Positions 26,380 to 34,238 of a DNA stretch of 64,000 nucleotides are shown here, one piece after another. Location of the stretch: assembly GCA_004020545.1 (NCBI GenBank), contig SAQE01000008.1, positions 87,243 to 151,242 on the forward strand. The letters run 5' to 3'. Positions within the stretch are counted from its first letter, which is position 1; every line of letters starts with the position of its first letter. A model generated the notes under the pieces. It was not told where the DNA came from. It did no database searches and saw only the letters and a list, made by a program, of their open reading frames with translations. The translations under genes were made by a program, and so were the position numbers. The DNA comes from Mesorhizobium sp. (GTDB lineage Bacteria > Pseudomonadota > Alphaproteobacteria > Rhizobiales > Rhizobiaceae).

Positions 26380-26880
26380 CTACTCGCTCTCGCCATCCAG
26401 CGCCGGCACCGCCACGCCGGCGAGCTCCGCCGCCAGCAGCCGCGCAGCGCCCGCGCGGGCGATCCTGAGCATCAGCGCTTTGCGCGTCGCGGCCGCCATG
26501 CGGTGCTCCGGCGCATCGCGCAGGATCTCGGCGCCATAGCCGTCGGAGAGGATGAAGCCGCACTCTTCGGGAAATATCTCCTGCGGCACGCCGGGATGGG
26601 TGGCGAAGAAGAAGCGGTCGGAATGCAGCCGATAGTCCGGCCATTTGCGGTCGACGCGAAAATCCTCGATCGAGGATTTGATCTCGATGATCCAGATGTC
26701 GCCCTGCCGGGTCAGCGCGACGAGGTCGGCGCGGCGCCCGGTGGCGAGCGACAGTTCCGGCAGCACATGCGCGCCCATTTCGCTGAGCAAGCGCTGCACG
26801 CCGCGCCGCACCAGCATGGCGCGCTCCGACTGCCGGCCGTCGATCAGCGGGTTGAGGGGAATCGGGGAGACGATAGGCAT
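26380..26880 (-). CDS. mmcB: MmcB family DNA repair protein
   Basis: A 166-residue protein of the alphaproteobacterial MmcB family, a nuclease-like fold linked to DNA damage repair. The segments VRRGVQRLLSEMG, RRADLVALTRQGDIWIIEIK and SSIEDFRVDRKWPDYRLHSD contain the acidic/lysine motif of PD-(D/E)XK-like enzymes (Asp, then Glu-x-Lys). The chosen ATG gives MPIVSPIPLNP; an ATG nine codons upstream is possible and neither has a strong ribosome site. Confidence 0.85.
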   Translation of the reverse strand: MPIVSPIPLNPLIDGRQSERAMLVRRGVQRLLSEMGAHVLPELSLATGRRADLVALTRQGDIWIIEIKSSIEDFRVDRKWPDYRLHSDRFFFATHPGVPQEIFPEECGFILSDGYGAEILRDAPEHRMAAATRKALMLRIARAGAARLLAAELAGVAVPALDGESE

Positions 26881-27026
26881 GGCAGCACCATGCCAGATTT
26901 TGTTCACGGTTTGAACCCGTTTCTTATCGGGTTGACGGACCCCGACGGACCTATGCGGCCGGCAGTGCGACTTCAGGCCAAAGATTAGATATCACTAATA
27001 TGTTATGGTCATGCGAGGGGATTTCC

Positions 27027-27431
27027 ATGTACCACCGAGGAAGACACGTCGCATGGGTTTGGCTTGCCTTAGTTGGCGATGCAGACGCTCACGATTGGTA
27101 CACAGGCAAGGCTGACCCTGTCATGCGATATGACTGTTGTGGGGACAAGGATTGCCACCCAATCGACCCCAGTGATGTCAGGGCGACAAAGGATGGGTAT
27201 TACGTCAGGATGCCGCGCCCGACCTATATGAATGAACCGCAGGAAGCGGAATGGTTCATCCCAAGCGAGCGAGTCCAGACCGCGCCGGATGACCGATACC
27301 ATATCTGCGAACGTTTGATGACGTTTTACCGGACGATCACGCCACATATGGAGTTCGAGGCGTATCAGAGATACAGATGGACGTGCTTCTTCGTGCCCAT
27401 GGGCACAGGCTCAATCACGACTGAGCGCTAG
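27027..27431 (+). CDS. Exported cysteine-containing hypothetical protein
   Basis: A 134-residue protein. The N-terminus (MYHRGRHVAWVWLALVGDADA) looks like a short, weakly hydrophobic signal segment. It is followed by HDWYTGKADPVMRYDCCGDK and DCHPI, a motif seen in a family of small rhizobial exported proteins of unknown function. Cysteines occur in the CC pair, at DC, at HICERL and near the C-terminus. The ATG at 27027 was chosen because GAGGGGA lies just upstream; an ATG at 27000 has no ribosome site. Local GC is lower than in neighbouring genes. Confidence 0.7.
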   Translation: MYHRGRHVAWVWLALVGDADAHDWYTGKADPVMRYDCCGDKDCHPIDPSDVRATKDGYYVRMPRPTYMNEPQEAEWFIPSERVQTAPDDRYHICERLMTFYRTITPHMEFEAYQRYRWTCFFVPMGTGSITTER

Positions 27432-27550
27432 AACTCGATTCACTGGTCCCGTCCCGCCCACGGATGAATGCGACCGCCTCCCGGTGATCTCACCCACTGC
27501 CTTCAACCGTGCTTCACGCAAATATTGCGAATACTGCGCCATCTAGCGCT

Positions 27551-27853
27551 TCATTCGGGCTCCCCGAGGTCGCCTTCGAAGATGAGCAGGACGCGGTTTG
27601 ACGCCCGCAGCGCAAACCGCCGGGCTTCGTCGTAAGCCGGATCGGCATAGCAGGCCTTGGCCATCTCCAGTGACGGGAATTCGACGACGACCATCCGACC
27701 GGCATCCCGCGCCTCTACCAGCAAGGGTGGCTCTTTGGTGGGATTGCTGCGCGCCTGATACTTCTCGCCGATAGGCTTCCATAGCCTGGCATATTCAGCT
27801 TGCGCCTCCTGATCCGAAATCTCGGTGCCAATGATCAGCCAATATCCCTTCAC
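27551..27853 (-). CDS. DUF1330 family protein
   Basis: A 100-residue protein of the DUF1330 dimeric alpha/beta-barrel family. Characteristic parts are KGYWLIIGTEISDQEAQAEY, VVVEFPSLEMAKACYADPAY and RRFALRASNRVLLIFEG. Biochemical role unknown. It stands alone; the 119-nt gap downstream and the 71-nt gap upstream show no other feature. Confidence 0.88.
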   Translation of the reverse strand: MKGYWLIIGTEISDQEAQAEYARLWKPIGEKYQARSNPTKEPPLLVEARDAGRMVVVEFPSLEMAKACYADPAYDEARRFALRASNRVLLIFEGDLGEPE

Positions 27854-27924
27854 GGTTAAGCGCTCCTGCTGCTGAATGGTTGGTGCTCGCGAGCTAAGAC
27901 CTAGATCAGGCGCTTGTCGCTGGT

Positions 27925-28338
27925 CTACGCCTGCAACGCCTTCTCGTCCTCCACCACCCCCGCCATGTCATCCAAAATCGGGCAATCCGGCCTATCATCA
28001 CCATGGCAGGCGTGGATCAGCTTCTGCAGCGTCGCGCGCATCGACTGCAGCTCGCGCACCTTTTCCTCGATCGCCCTGACATGGGCGGCGGCGATTTCGC
28101 GGACGTCGTGGCTGGCGCGGTCCCGGTCCTGATAGAGCGCCATCAGCTGCCTGCAATCGTCGATTGAGAAACCGAGGTTGCGCGCCCGGCGCAGGAAAGC
28201 CAGCCGGTGGACGTCGTCGCCGGAATAATCGCGGTAGCCGTTATCGGCCCGCGCCGGACGGATCAGGCCGATCTCCTCATAATAGCGTATGGTCTTGGCC
28301 GGCAGGCCGGAACGCTCGGCGGCATCTCCGACATTCAT
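27925..28338 (-). CDS. cueR: Copper-responsive MerR-family regulator CueR/HmrR
   Basis: A 137-residue MerR-family activator. The winged HTH is at the N-terminus (MNVGDAAERSGLPAKTIRYY, EEIGLIRPAR), followed by a dimerisation helix. The metal loop has Cys111 and Cys119 (HACHGDDRPDCPILDD), the CueR-type spacing for Cu(I). AGGAGAGC precedes the ATG. No copper gene is adjacent; the likely target is the copA promoter at 37167, which has a MerR-type 19-nt spacer and a matching dyad. Confidence 0.92.
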   Translation of the reverse strand: MNVGDAAERSGLPAKTIRYYEEIGLIRPARADNGYRDYSGDDVHRLAFLRRARNLGFSIDDCRQLMALYQDRDRASHDVREIAAAHVRAIEEKVRELQSMRATLQKLIHACHGDDRPDCPILDDMAGVVEDEKALQA

Positions 28339-28431
28339 GGCGCTCTCCTTGATCTCCGGCAGCCCTTTCGGCCGCCCCATTGATTTTGCTTCACAATCCT
28401 GTGAGTCCTGTTGCCGAAATGCCGCAGTTCG

Positions 28432-28453
28432 GCACTTACCGGCAGGGAAGGTC
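28432..28453 (-). promoter_or_regulatory. Possible degenerate CueR site upstream of cueR
   Basis: On the minus strand GACCTTCC is followed after five nt by GGTAAGTGC, about 95 nt upstream of cueR. It shares GACCTTCC with the copA operator but the second half-site is poor and the spacing differs, so it is a weak candidate for autoregulation. Confidence 0.25.
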
Positions 28454-28564
28454 TTGCATATAGGCAGTGCGCGCTTGGCAAGCAAAAGAAATGCCAGCAT
28501 GAATGACGGCAAGAAAGCGGCCGACTCGTGCCGCTGATACTTTGGCAGGGCGTCGGACCTATTC

Positions 28565-29182
28565 ATGCGCTTGAAGTCGTTTGCAATCGTCGCCGCCCTT
28601 GCGCTGTCGACCGCGATCAGCGGCTGCAGCACCATCGGCGGGCAATTGTTCACCAACAACTATGGCGCGATGACCGATGCCGGCTATCAGCTGCCGCGCG
28701 TCCCGATCGAGAAGGTTCCGGCCCGTTACCACCGGCAGGAAGTGCGGTACGATAGTTCGGAGAAGCCGGGCACCATCATCGTCGACACCCAGAACAAGTT
28801 CCTCTACTTCATCGAGGGCGACGGCATGGCGATGCGCTACGGCATCGGCGTCGGCCGCGAGGGTTTTGAGTGGCACGGCACCGCGCATATCGCGCTGAAG
28901 CGCGAATGGCCGACTTGGACGCCGCCTTCGCAGATGATCAAGCGCCAGCCCGAACTCGCCAAGTTCGCCGGCGGCATGGAGCCGGGCCTGAAGAACCCGC
29001 TCGGCGCGCGCGCCATGTATCTTTTCAACAAGGGCGGCGACATGGGCTACCGCCTGCATGGCAGCCCGGAATGGTTCTCGATCGGCAAGGCGATGTCGTC
29101 GGGGTGCATCCGGCTGATGAATCAGGACATTATCGATCTTTACGACCGCACCTCGGTCGGCGCCAAGGTCATCGTGATGTGA
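28565..29182 (+). CDS. L,D-transpeptidase, predicted lipoprotein
   Basis: A 205-residue YkuD-domain protein. A lipobox (AISGC, Cys21) ends the signal peptide, predicting a lipoprotein. The catalytic motif is YRLHGSPEWFSIGKAMSSGC followed by IRLMNQD, with the nucleophilic Cys in SSGCIRL. The family cross-links peptidoglycan stem peptides or attaches outer-membrane proteins to peptidoglycan. A strong terminator follows at 29252. Confidence 0.92.
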   Translation: MRLKSFAIVAALALSTAISGCSTIGGQLFTNNYGAMTDAGYQLPRVPIEKVPARYHRQEVRYDSSEKPGTIIVDTQNKFLYFIEGDGMAMRYGIGVGREGFEWHGTAHIALKREWPTWTPPSQMIKRQPELAKFAGGMEPGLKNPLGARAMYLFNKGGDMGYRLHGSPEWFSIGKAMSSGCIRLMNQDIIDLYDRTSVGAKVIVM

Positions 29183-29251
29183 TCACGATGACCGCGGACA
29201 AAAGCATTCATGCGCGGACCGTCTAGGCAACAACAAGACGTCCAAAAACAG

Positions 29252-29278
29252 AAAACCGGGCCGTTGGGGCCCGGTTTT
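29252..29278 (+). terminator. Rho-independent terminator after the L,D-transpeptidase gene
   Basis: The stem AAAACCGGGCC (29252-29262) and GGCCCGGTTTT (29268-29278) has a 5-nt loop and is followed by more T residues. Confidence 0.9.
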
Positions 29279-29349
29279 TTGTTTTTGCGTCTGGGTAGCG
29301 TTGGGAGAATTCGCTCCGCCGCGCCGGTTGGCCGGCGCGGCAAAAATTG

Positions 29350-29919
29350 TCAGGCGACCTGCTCGACCTGCTGCACCTCCGGAACGAAGTGGCGAAGCAG
29401 GTTCTGGATGCCGTGCTTCAGCGTCGCCGTCGAAGACGGGCAGCCGGCGCAGGCGCCCCTCATGTGCAGGTACACGATGCCGTTCTCGAAGCCACGAAAG
29501 GTGATGTCGCCGCCGTCCTGTGCCACCGCCGGGCGCACCCTGGTGTCGAGCAGTTCCTTGATGGTGAGCACCAGCTCCTCGTCGGCCTTGTCGTAGAATT
29601 CGCCGGTCTGGCCGGCGTCGTTGGCCGGGGCAGCCGAGGCCATGACGGGGGCGCCGGACATGAAGTGTTCCATGATGGCGCCGAGGATCGCCGGCTTCAG
29701 GTGCTGCCAGTCGGGGCCGTCCTTGGTCACGGTGATGAAATCGTAGCCGAAGAAGACGCCGGTGACGCCGGGGATCTCGAACAGCCGGCCGGCCAGCGGC
29801 GAGGCCTCGCCTGCCGTTGCCGCGTCGCGGAAATCGGCGGTGCCTTCGCGCAGCACTTCCTTGCCGGGCAGGAACTTCAACGTCGCCGGGTTCGGCGTCG
29901 ATTCGGTCTGGATGAACAT
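29350..29919 (-). CDS. NifU-like Fe-S scaffold/carrier protein (Nfu)
   Basis: A 189-residue protein with an N-terminal Nfu_N domain (MFIQTESTPNPATLKFLPGK) and a C-terminal NifU-like domain with the cluster-binding CxxC in MRGACAGCPSS. It delivers Fe-S clusters to apo-proteins. It is last on the minus strand after usp, separated from it by a 208-bp repeat element. Confidence 0.93.
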   Translation of the reverse strand: MFIQTESTPNPATLKFLPGKEVLREGTADFRDAATAGEASPLAGRLFEIPGVTGVFFGYDFITVTKDGPDWQHLKPAILGAIMEHFMSGAPVMASAAPANDAGQTGEFYDKADEELVLTIKELLDTRVRPAVAQDGGDITFRGFENGIVYLHMRGACAGCPSSTATLKHGIQNLLRHFVPEVQQVEQVA

Positions 29920-30054
29920 GGGTATCTCCAGGCCCTTCCCGGGCCGATAGTTTGGAATAATTCTAAATAGGCTCTATCGGCTGGACATTCAAGCGAAACG
30001 CGACGCTCGGACGGCTGGCTGGCGGAATGTTTTGCAGTCCCCTGCATACACGTT

Positions 30055-30262
30055 GAGATGTGTTGGGATTCAGGTCAGGCCGAGTCGAAAATGGTGGCTT
30101 CCGAGAACCGGAGCGGAGCGTACTTGAAGTCCGTGAGCACCGGCCTACGCCGGCCGTAGCCTCAACTGCCACGCCACTCATGAGTGGCTTCGGCCGGCGA
30201 AGGCCGGAAGCGCAGGAAGCCGCCATTTGCAGGCCGGCCTCACCTGAATACCAGCACATCTC
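30055..30262. repeat. Inverted repeat element abutting the usp stop codon
   Basis: A 208-bp element. The ends read GAGATGTGTTGGGATTCAGG inward from 30055 and, on the opposite strand, GAGATGTGCTGGTATTCAGG inward from 30262, with two mismatches in 20. Inner arms AAATGGTGGCTTCC and GGAAGCCGCCATTT pair with one mismatch. Its right end supplies two bases of the usp TGA stop (30261-30263). It fills most of the nfu-usp gap and encodes nothing clear. Confidence 0.85.
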
Positions 30263-30752
30263 AGGCCAGGCTCTCGATCTCCTCGTCGGAGAGGTTCTGC
30301 GGCACCACGGTGACCGGGATGGGGAAGGCGGCGCCCCGGCCGGCCACGGCGCTCACCAGCGGCCCCGGGCCTTCCTTGCCGGCGCCGGCCGCCAGCACCA
30401 GGATGGCGATGTCCTGGTCTTCCTCGATCAGCTTGTGGATCTCTTCTGTCGGCTTGCCTTCGCGCACCGTCAGTTCGGGTTCGATGCCGACCTTCTGGCG
30501 CACCTTGTTAGCGTAGGTGTCGAGCGCCGCGCGCGCGGTCGCGTTGGCTTCCTCGCGCATGATCTTCTCGACGCCCAGCCAGTGCTGGAAATCGTCCGGC
30601 TCGATCACATAGAGCAGCACCAGCACGCCGCTGGTGCTCTGCGCCCGCTTCGAGGCGTAGGCGACGGCGCGCTCGCATTCCGGCGTGTCGTCGATGATCG
30701 CCAGGAACTTGCGGCGATGGCCGGCTTCGCGGCTGAGGCGTTTGGAAACCAT
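30261..30752 (-). CDS. Universal stress protein family protein
   Basis: A 163-residue UspA-fold protein. KFLAIIDDTPECERAVAYAS is the first strand and helix, and LVLAAGAGKEGPGPLVSAVA is the nucleotide-binding glycine region. A segment of about 25 residues after the first core (VIEPDDFQHWLGVEKIMRE) is usual in the rhizobial version beside trpS. It is transcribed with trpS (102 nt upstream). Its stop codon lies at the end of a repeat element. Confidence 0.88.
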   Translation of the reverse strand: MVSKRLSREAGHRRKFLAIIDDTPECERAVAYASKRAQSTSGVLVLLYVIEPDDFQHWLGVEKIMREEANATARAALDTYANKVRQKVGIEPELTVREGKPTEEIHKLIEEDQDIAILVLAAGAGKEGPGPLVSAVAGRGAAFPIPVTVVPQNLSDEEIESLA

Positions 30753-30854
30753 GTCTATCTGCTCGGTATCAATTCGGCCGCAATCTGCCACCGCCACGGA
30801 CCGGCGGCAAGCCGTCGGCCGGCAGGGCGATGGAAGTCAGTAAGGCAGGACCGG

Positions 30855-31922
30855 TCAGTCCTGCAGCAGGCCGATAATGTCGCGCACCGTCTTCATCGTG
30901 CCTTCGGCGATCGCCCGCGCCCGCTCGCCGCCGTCCCTGAGCACGGCATCGACATAGGCGCGGTCGCCCTCGATGCGGCGCATCTCGGAAGCGATCGGCG
31001 CGAGCTTCTCCACTGCAAGGTCGGCGAGCGCCGGCTTGAACACGGAGAACTGCTGGCCGCCATATTCCTTCAGCACGTCGGCCTTGGAGATCTCGGCGAG
31101 GCCGGCATAGATGCCGACCAGGTTTTCGGCTTCGGGCCGGCTTTCCAGTCCGTCGACCTCGCTCGGCAAGGCCGCAGGATCGGTCTTGGCTTTGCGGATC
31201 TTCTTCGAGATGGTGTCGGCATCGTCGGTCAGGTTGATGCGCGACAGGTCCGATGGGTCGGACTTCGACATCTTCTTCGAACCGTCGCGCAGGCTCATGA
31301 TGCGCGCCGCAGGACCGCCGATGACCGGTTCGGTGATAGGGAAATAGCCGTTCACCGTCTCCTCGCCGACCTCCATCTCGACCCCGACGCCAAGCGCCGC
31401 GATGCGCTCGGAGAAGTCGTTGTTGAATTTTTGCGCGATGTCGCGGGTCAGTTCCAGGTGCTGCTTCTGGTCCTCGCCCACCGGCACATGGGTGGCTCGG
31501 TAGAGCAGGATATCGGCGGCCATCAGGCTCGGATAGGCGAGCAGGCCGAGCGAGGCGTTCTCGCGGTCCTTGCCGGCTTTGTCCTTGAACTGCGTCATGC
31601 GGTACATCCAGCCGATGCGTGCCACGCAGTTGAAGATCCAGGCAAGCTCGGCGTGCTGGATGACCCGCGACTGGTTGAAGACGATGTGCTTCTTGGGGTC
31701 GATGCCGGAGGCGAGGAACGCCGCGGTGATCGAGCGGGTCTGGTCGCCGAGATCCTGATAGACGAGCTGCGCCGTCAGCGAATGCAGGTCGACGACGCAA
31801 TAGATGCAGTCGGACTGTTCCTGGAGGGCGACGAATTTCTTGATGGCGCCGAGATAGTTGCCGAGATGCAAATTGCCGGTCGGCTGGACGCCCGAAAAGA
31901 CGAGTGGCTTGAAGGCGGACAT
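30855..31922 (-). CDS. trpS: Tryptophanyl-tRNA synthetase
   Basis: A 355-residue class I synthetase that charges tRNA-Trp. The HIGH-type motif is [14 protein letters not shown] and the KMSKS loop is [17 protein letters not shown]. Length is normal for the bacterial enzyme. AGGAAC precedes the ATG at 31922. It belongs to the glnD-murJ-trpS-usp minus-strand block. Confidence 0.95.
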   Translation of the reverse strand: MSAFKPLVFSGVQPTGNLHLGNYLGAIKKFVALQEQSDCIYCVVDLHSLTAQLVYQDLGDQTRSITAAFLASGIDPKKHIVFNQSRVIQHAELAWIFNCVARIGWMYRMTQFKDKAGKDRENASLGLLAYPSLMAADILLYRATHVPVGEDQKQHLELTRDIAQKFNNDFSERIAALGVGVEMEVGEETVNGYFPITEPVIGGPAARIMSLRDGSKKMSKSDPSDLSRINLTDDADTISKKIRKAKTDPAALPSEVDGLESRPEAENLVGIYAGLAEISKADVLKEYGGQQFSVFKPALADLAVEKLAPIASEMRRIEGDRAYVDAVLRDGGERARAIAEGTMKTVRDIIGLLQD

Positions 31923-31954
31923 GAGTTCCTCAGGGCTTGTGGAGGGCCGTATAA

Positions 31955-31997
31955 GCATGATTCCAAAAAGTTGCAGACTTTTTGGAGCCAATCATGC
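31955..31997. repeat. Short rhizobial-type palindrome, copy 3
   Basis: Outer arms GCATGATT (31955) and AATCATGC (ending 31997) flank the inner stem CCAAAAAGT / ACTTTTTGG with loop TGCAG. It shares its AAAA-n-TGCA-n-TTTT core with the copies at 5379 and 22415. It lies just upstream of trpS. Confidence 0.75.
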
Positions 31998-32166
31998 GGC
32001 TGGAAACCGCGCGCGGCGAAAGTCTTGCGACGGCGCGCTTATGGACGAAGGTGCATGCGGGATCAAGAGGCGGGAGATCGCGGCTGAGCAGCTGCTTCAG
32101 GTGGATTGCTTGTTTAGTGTTGTTCGGATCACGCTTGTTGCGTCTGTATCTCGGCCTGACAGGTCG

Positions 32167-32343
32167 GCGCCGCCCCTCATTGCCCTGCCGGGCATTTCTC
32201 CCCGTATAGAGACGGGGAGAAAGACGCCGTCATCACCGGTTTCGCCAATCGCCAGTGTTTCCAGGGAAGTGCCGGCGTTGCGCCCAGCTTCTTTCTCCCC
32301 GTCTACGGGGAGAAATGCCCAGCAGGGCAATGAGGGGCGGCGC
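32167..32343. repeat. MITE-like element with 39-bp terminal inverted repeats
   Basis: A 177-bp element. Both ends start GCGCCGCCCCTCATTGCCCT reading inward and remain alike through GGGCATTTCTCCCCGT, with one mismatch in 39 bp. Each arm also holds a CTCCCCGT / ACGGGGAG hairpin. The middle of about 90 bp has no coding signal. It lies in the 662-nt trpS-murJ gap. Confidence 0.88.
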
Positions 32344-32394
32344 AAACATCGACATGTATGATAAATGGAACACGTTCCGCATACGATCTGATGA

Positions 32395-32568
32395 GAAATA
32401 GATCCTGCCACTGTTAACGACGAGGAAGCTCTGAAGCGCCGGCATGACAGCGAGACACCGCTGGAGACAGCGGTGCGGCTTCGGGCCGAATTCGGAATCG
32501 AACTTAGCAAGCAGGCACGCGAACCGGTGCCACGCTCGGTCTACGACGAATTGTCTGGCGAAGACTGA
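32395..32568 (+). pseudogene. Possible gene remnant, antitoxin-like C-terminus
   Basis: An open frame with no standard start codon encodes about 57 residues that include DEEALKRRHDSETPLETAVR, LRAEFGIELSKQ and end RSVYDELSGED before TGA. The composition is protein-like, and the ending resembles the tails of VapB-type antitoxins. The 5' part seems missing, and a repeat element lies 50 nt upstream. No toxin gene is nearby. The assignment is tentative. Confidence 0.3.
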
Positions 32569-32584
32569 TGCCTGTCGACGGTAT

Positions 32585-34192
32585 TCACGGATCCGGAGAC
32601 TGTTCCGTGACCGGCGGCGCCGCCTTTGCTTCGCCCCGCTTGACGTTGCGCCGGATCATGCCGAAATCGGCGCCGCCGGTGCCGAAGGCGGTAATGAAAT
32701 AGAGCGCGGCACCCCCGCCGACCAGCGCAAGCACGGTCGTCGCCTTGACCACCAGCGGCGAACCAGGCTCAAGCTGGTGGGCAAAGTGGCGCTCGACGAA
32801 GTAAAGCGCCGCCGCCATGATCACAGCGGACAACACTAGCCTTGGGATGCGTTTCAAGAGTGGGATGTCACGGCCCCAATGGCCGCGCCGGATCAGCATG
32901 CCGAGCAGCATCAGCGCGTTGACCCAGCCGGCTATCGCCGAAGCGACCGCGATGCCCGGCGCGCCCATCGAGGGGAACAAGGTCAGCGCGATGGCGACGT
33001 TCACGCCGACCGAGATGGCGGCAAAGATCATCGGCGTGCGCGTGTCCTCGCGCGCGAAATAGCCGGGTGTGAAGGCCTTGATCAGCACGAAGGCCGGCAG
33101 ACCGAGGCCGAAGATCGCCAGGATCGAGGCGACGATCGGCGTCGAGTGGTTGGCGGCGAAGGCACCGCGCTCGTAGACGAGCCGCACGATCGGTTCCGAC
33201 ATCACCCAGAGCGCCGCCGCGGCCGGCAGCGTCATGAACAGCGTGAACTCGACCGAGCGGTTCTGCAGATTGGCGGCCTCGATCAAATTGCCCGACTTCA
33301 GCGCCCGCGACAGTTCCGGCAACAGCACGATCGCCACCGCGACGCCGACGACGCCGAGCGGGAGCTGGTAGATGCGGTCGGCATAGGCCAGCGACGACAC
33401 GGCGCTGTTCTGCCCCGAGGCGATCGCCGTGCCGATAAGCTGGTTGATCTGGGTGATGCCGCCGGTGATCGCCGCAGGCAGCGCCAGGATCAGCAGCCGC
33501 TTGACGTTCGGCGTCAGGTGCGGCCGGCGGAAACCGATCGAGATGCCGGCATGGCGCACCGCCACCCAGACGATGGCGAGCTGCACGATGCCCGCCGCCA
33601 GCACGCCCCAGGAGAGCCCGTAGCCGACATCACGCGCATCCAGCCCGTGATACCAGGCATAGCCGAGCACGCCGATCAGGATGATGTTGAGGAAAGCGGG
33701 CGCGATCGCCGCGGCGAAATAGCGGCGGAGCGAATTCAGCATGCCCGCCATCATGGCGCCGAGCGACATGCAGATCAGATACGGGAACATGATCGTCGCC
33801 AGCCGGACGGTCGTCTCGAACTTGCCCGGAATGTCGGCAAAGCCCGGCGCCACCAGGTAGCGGACGATCAGCGGCATCGCCAGTTCCATGGCGATGGTGA
33901 GCGCGAGCAGCGCCGAGAACAGCACGCCGAATACCTCCTCCGAAAAGCGCTTGGCGCCGTCGGTGCCGTGCGTCTCGATCTCCTTGGCGAAGAGCGGCAC
34001 GAAGGCGGCATTGAAAGCGCCCTCGGCGAACAGCCGGCGGAAGGTGTTGGGGAACTGGAAGGCGGCGTTGAAGGCGTCGGCGACCGGCCCGGTGCCGAGC
34101 GCCGCCGCCATCAGCATCTCGCGGCCGAAACCCAGCGCGCGGCTCATCAGCGTGCCGGAAGCGACGGTGGCGAATTTCTTGACAAGGCTCAT
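32585..34192 (-). CDS. murJ: Lipid II flippase MurJ (MviN)
   Basis: A 535-residue MATE-like inner-membrane protein with about 14 helices that moves the peptidoglycan precursor lipid II across the membrane. The N-terminus is FATVASGTLMSRALGFGREM, and FPNTFRRLFAEGAFNAAFVP is the conserved loop. IYQLPLGVVGVAVAIVLLPE and AFTPGYFAREDTRTPM are further MurJ signatures. It follows glnD after 46 nt, as in other rhizobia. Confidence 0.95.
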   Translation of the reverse strand: MSLVKKFATVASGTLMSRALGFGREMLMAAALGTGPVADAFNAAFQFPNTFRRLFAEGAFNAAFVPLFAKEIETHGTDGAKRFSEEVFGVLFSALLALTIAMELAMPLIVRYLVAPGFADIPGKFETTVRLATIMFPYLICMSLGAMMAGMLNSLRRYFAAAIAPAFLNIILIGVLGYAWYHGLDARDVGYGLSWGVLAAGIVQLAIVWVAVRHAGISIGFRRPHLTPNVKRLLILALPAAITGGITQINQLIGTAIASGQNSAVSSLAYADRIYQLPLGVVGVAVAIVLLPELSRALKSGNLIEAANLQNRSVEFTLFMTLPAAAALWVMSEPIVRLVYERGAFAANHSTPIVASILAIFGLGLPAFVLIKAFTPGYFAREDTRTPMIFAAISVGVNVAIALTLFPSMGAPGIAVASAIAGWVNALMLLGMLIRRGHWGRDIPLLKRIPRLVLSAVIMAAALYFVERHFAHQLEPGSPLVVKATTVLALVGGGAALYFITAFGTGGADFGMIRRNVKRGEAKAAPPVTEQSPDP

Positions 34193-34238
34193 GCGGTGGA
34201 TGACTGCCTGCGCAATTGCGTCAAATGGATGGTGATGA

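Noticed and set aside
30060-32087. Long plus-strand open frame of 675 codons opposite usp and trpS
   Set aside because: It is antisense to genes with clear family motifs; high GC leaves such frames open by chance, and the translation is Arg/His/Gly-rich without domains.
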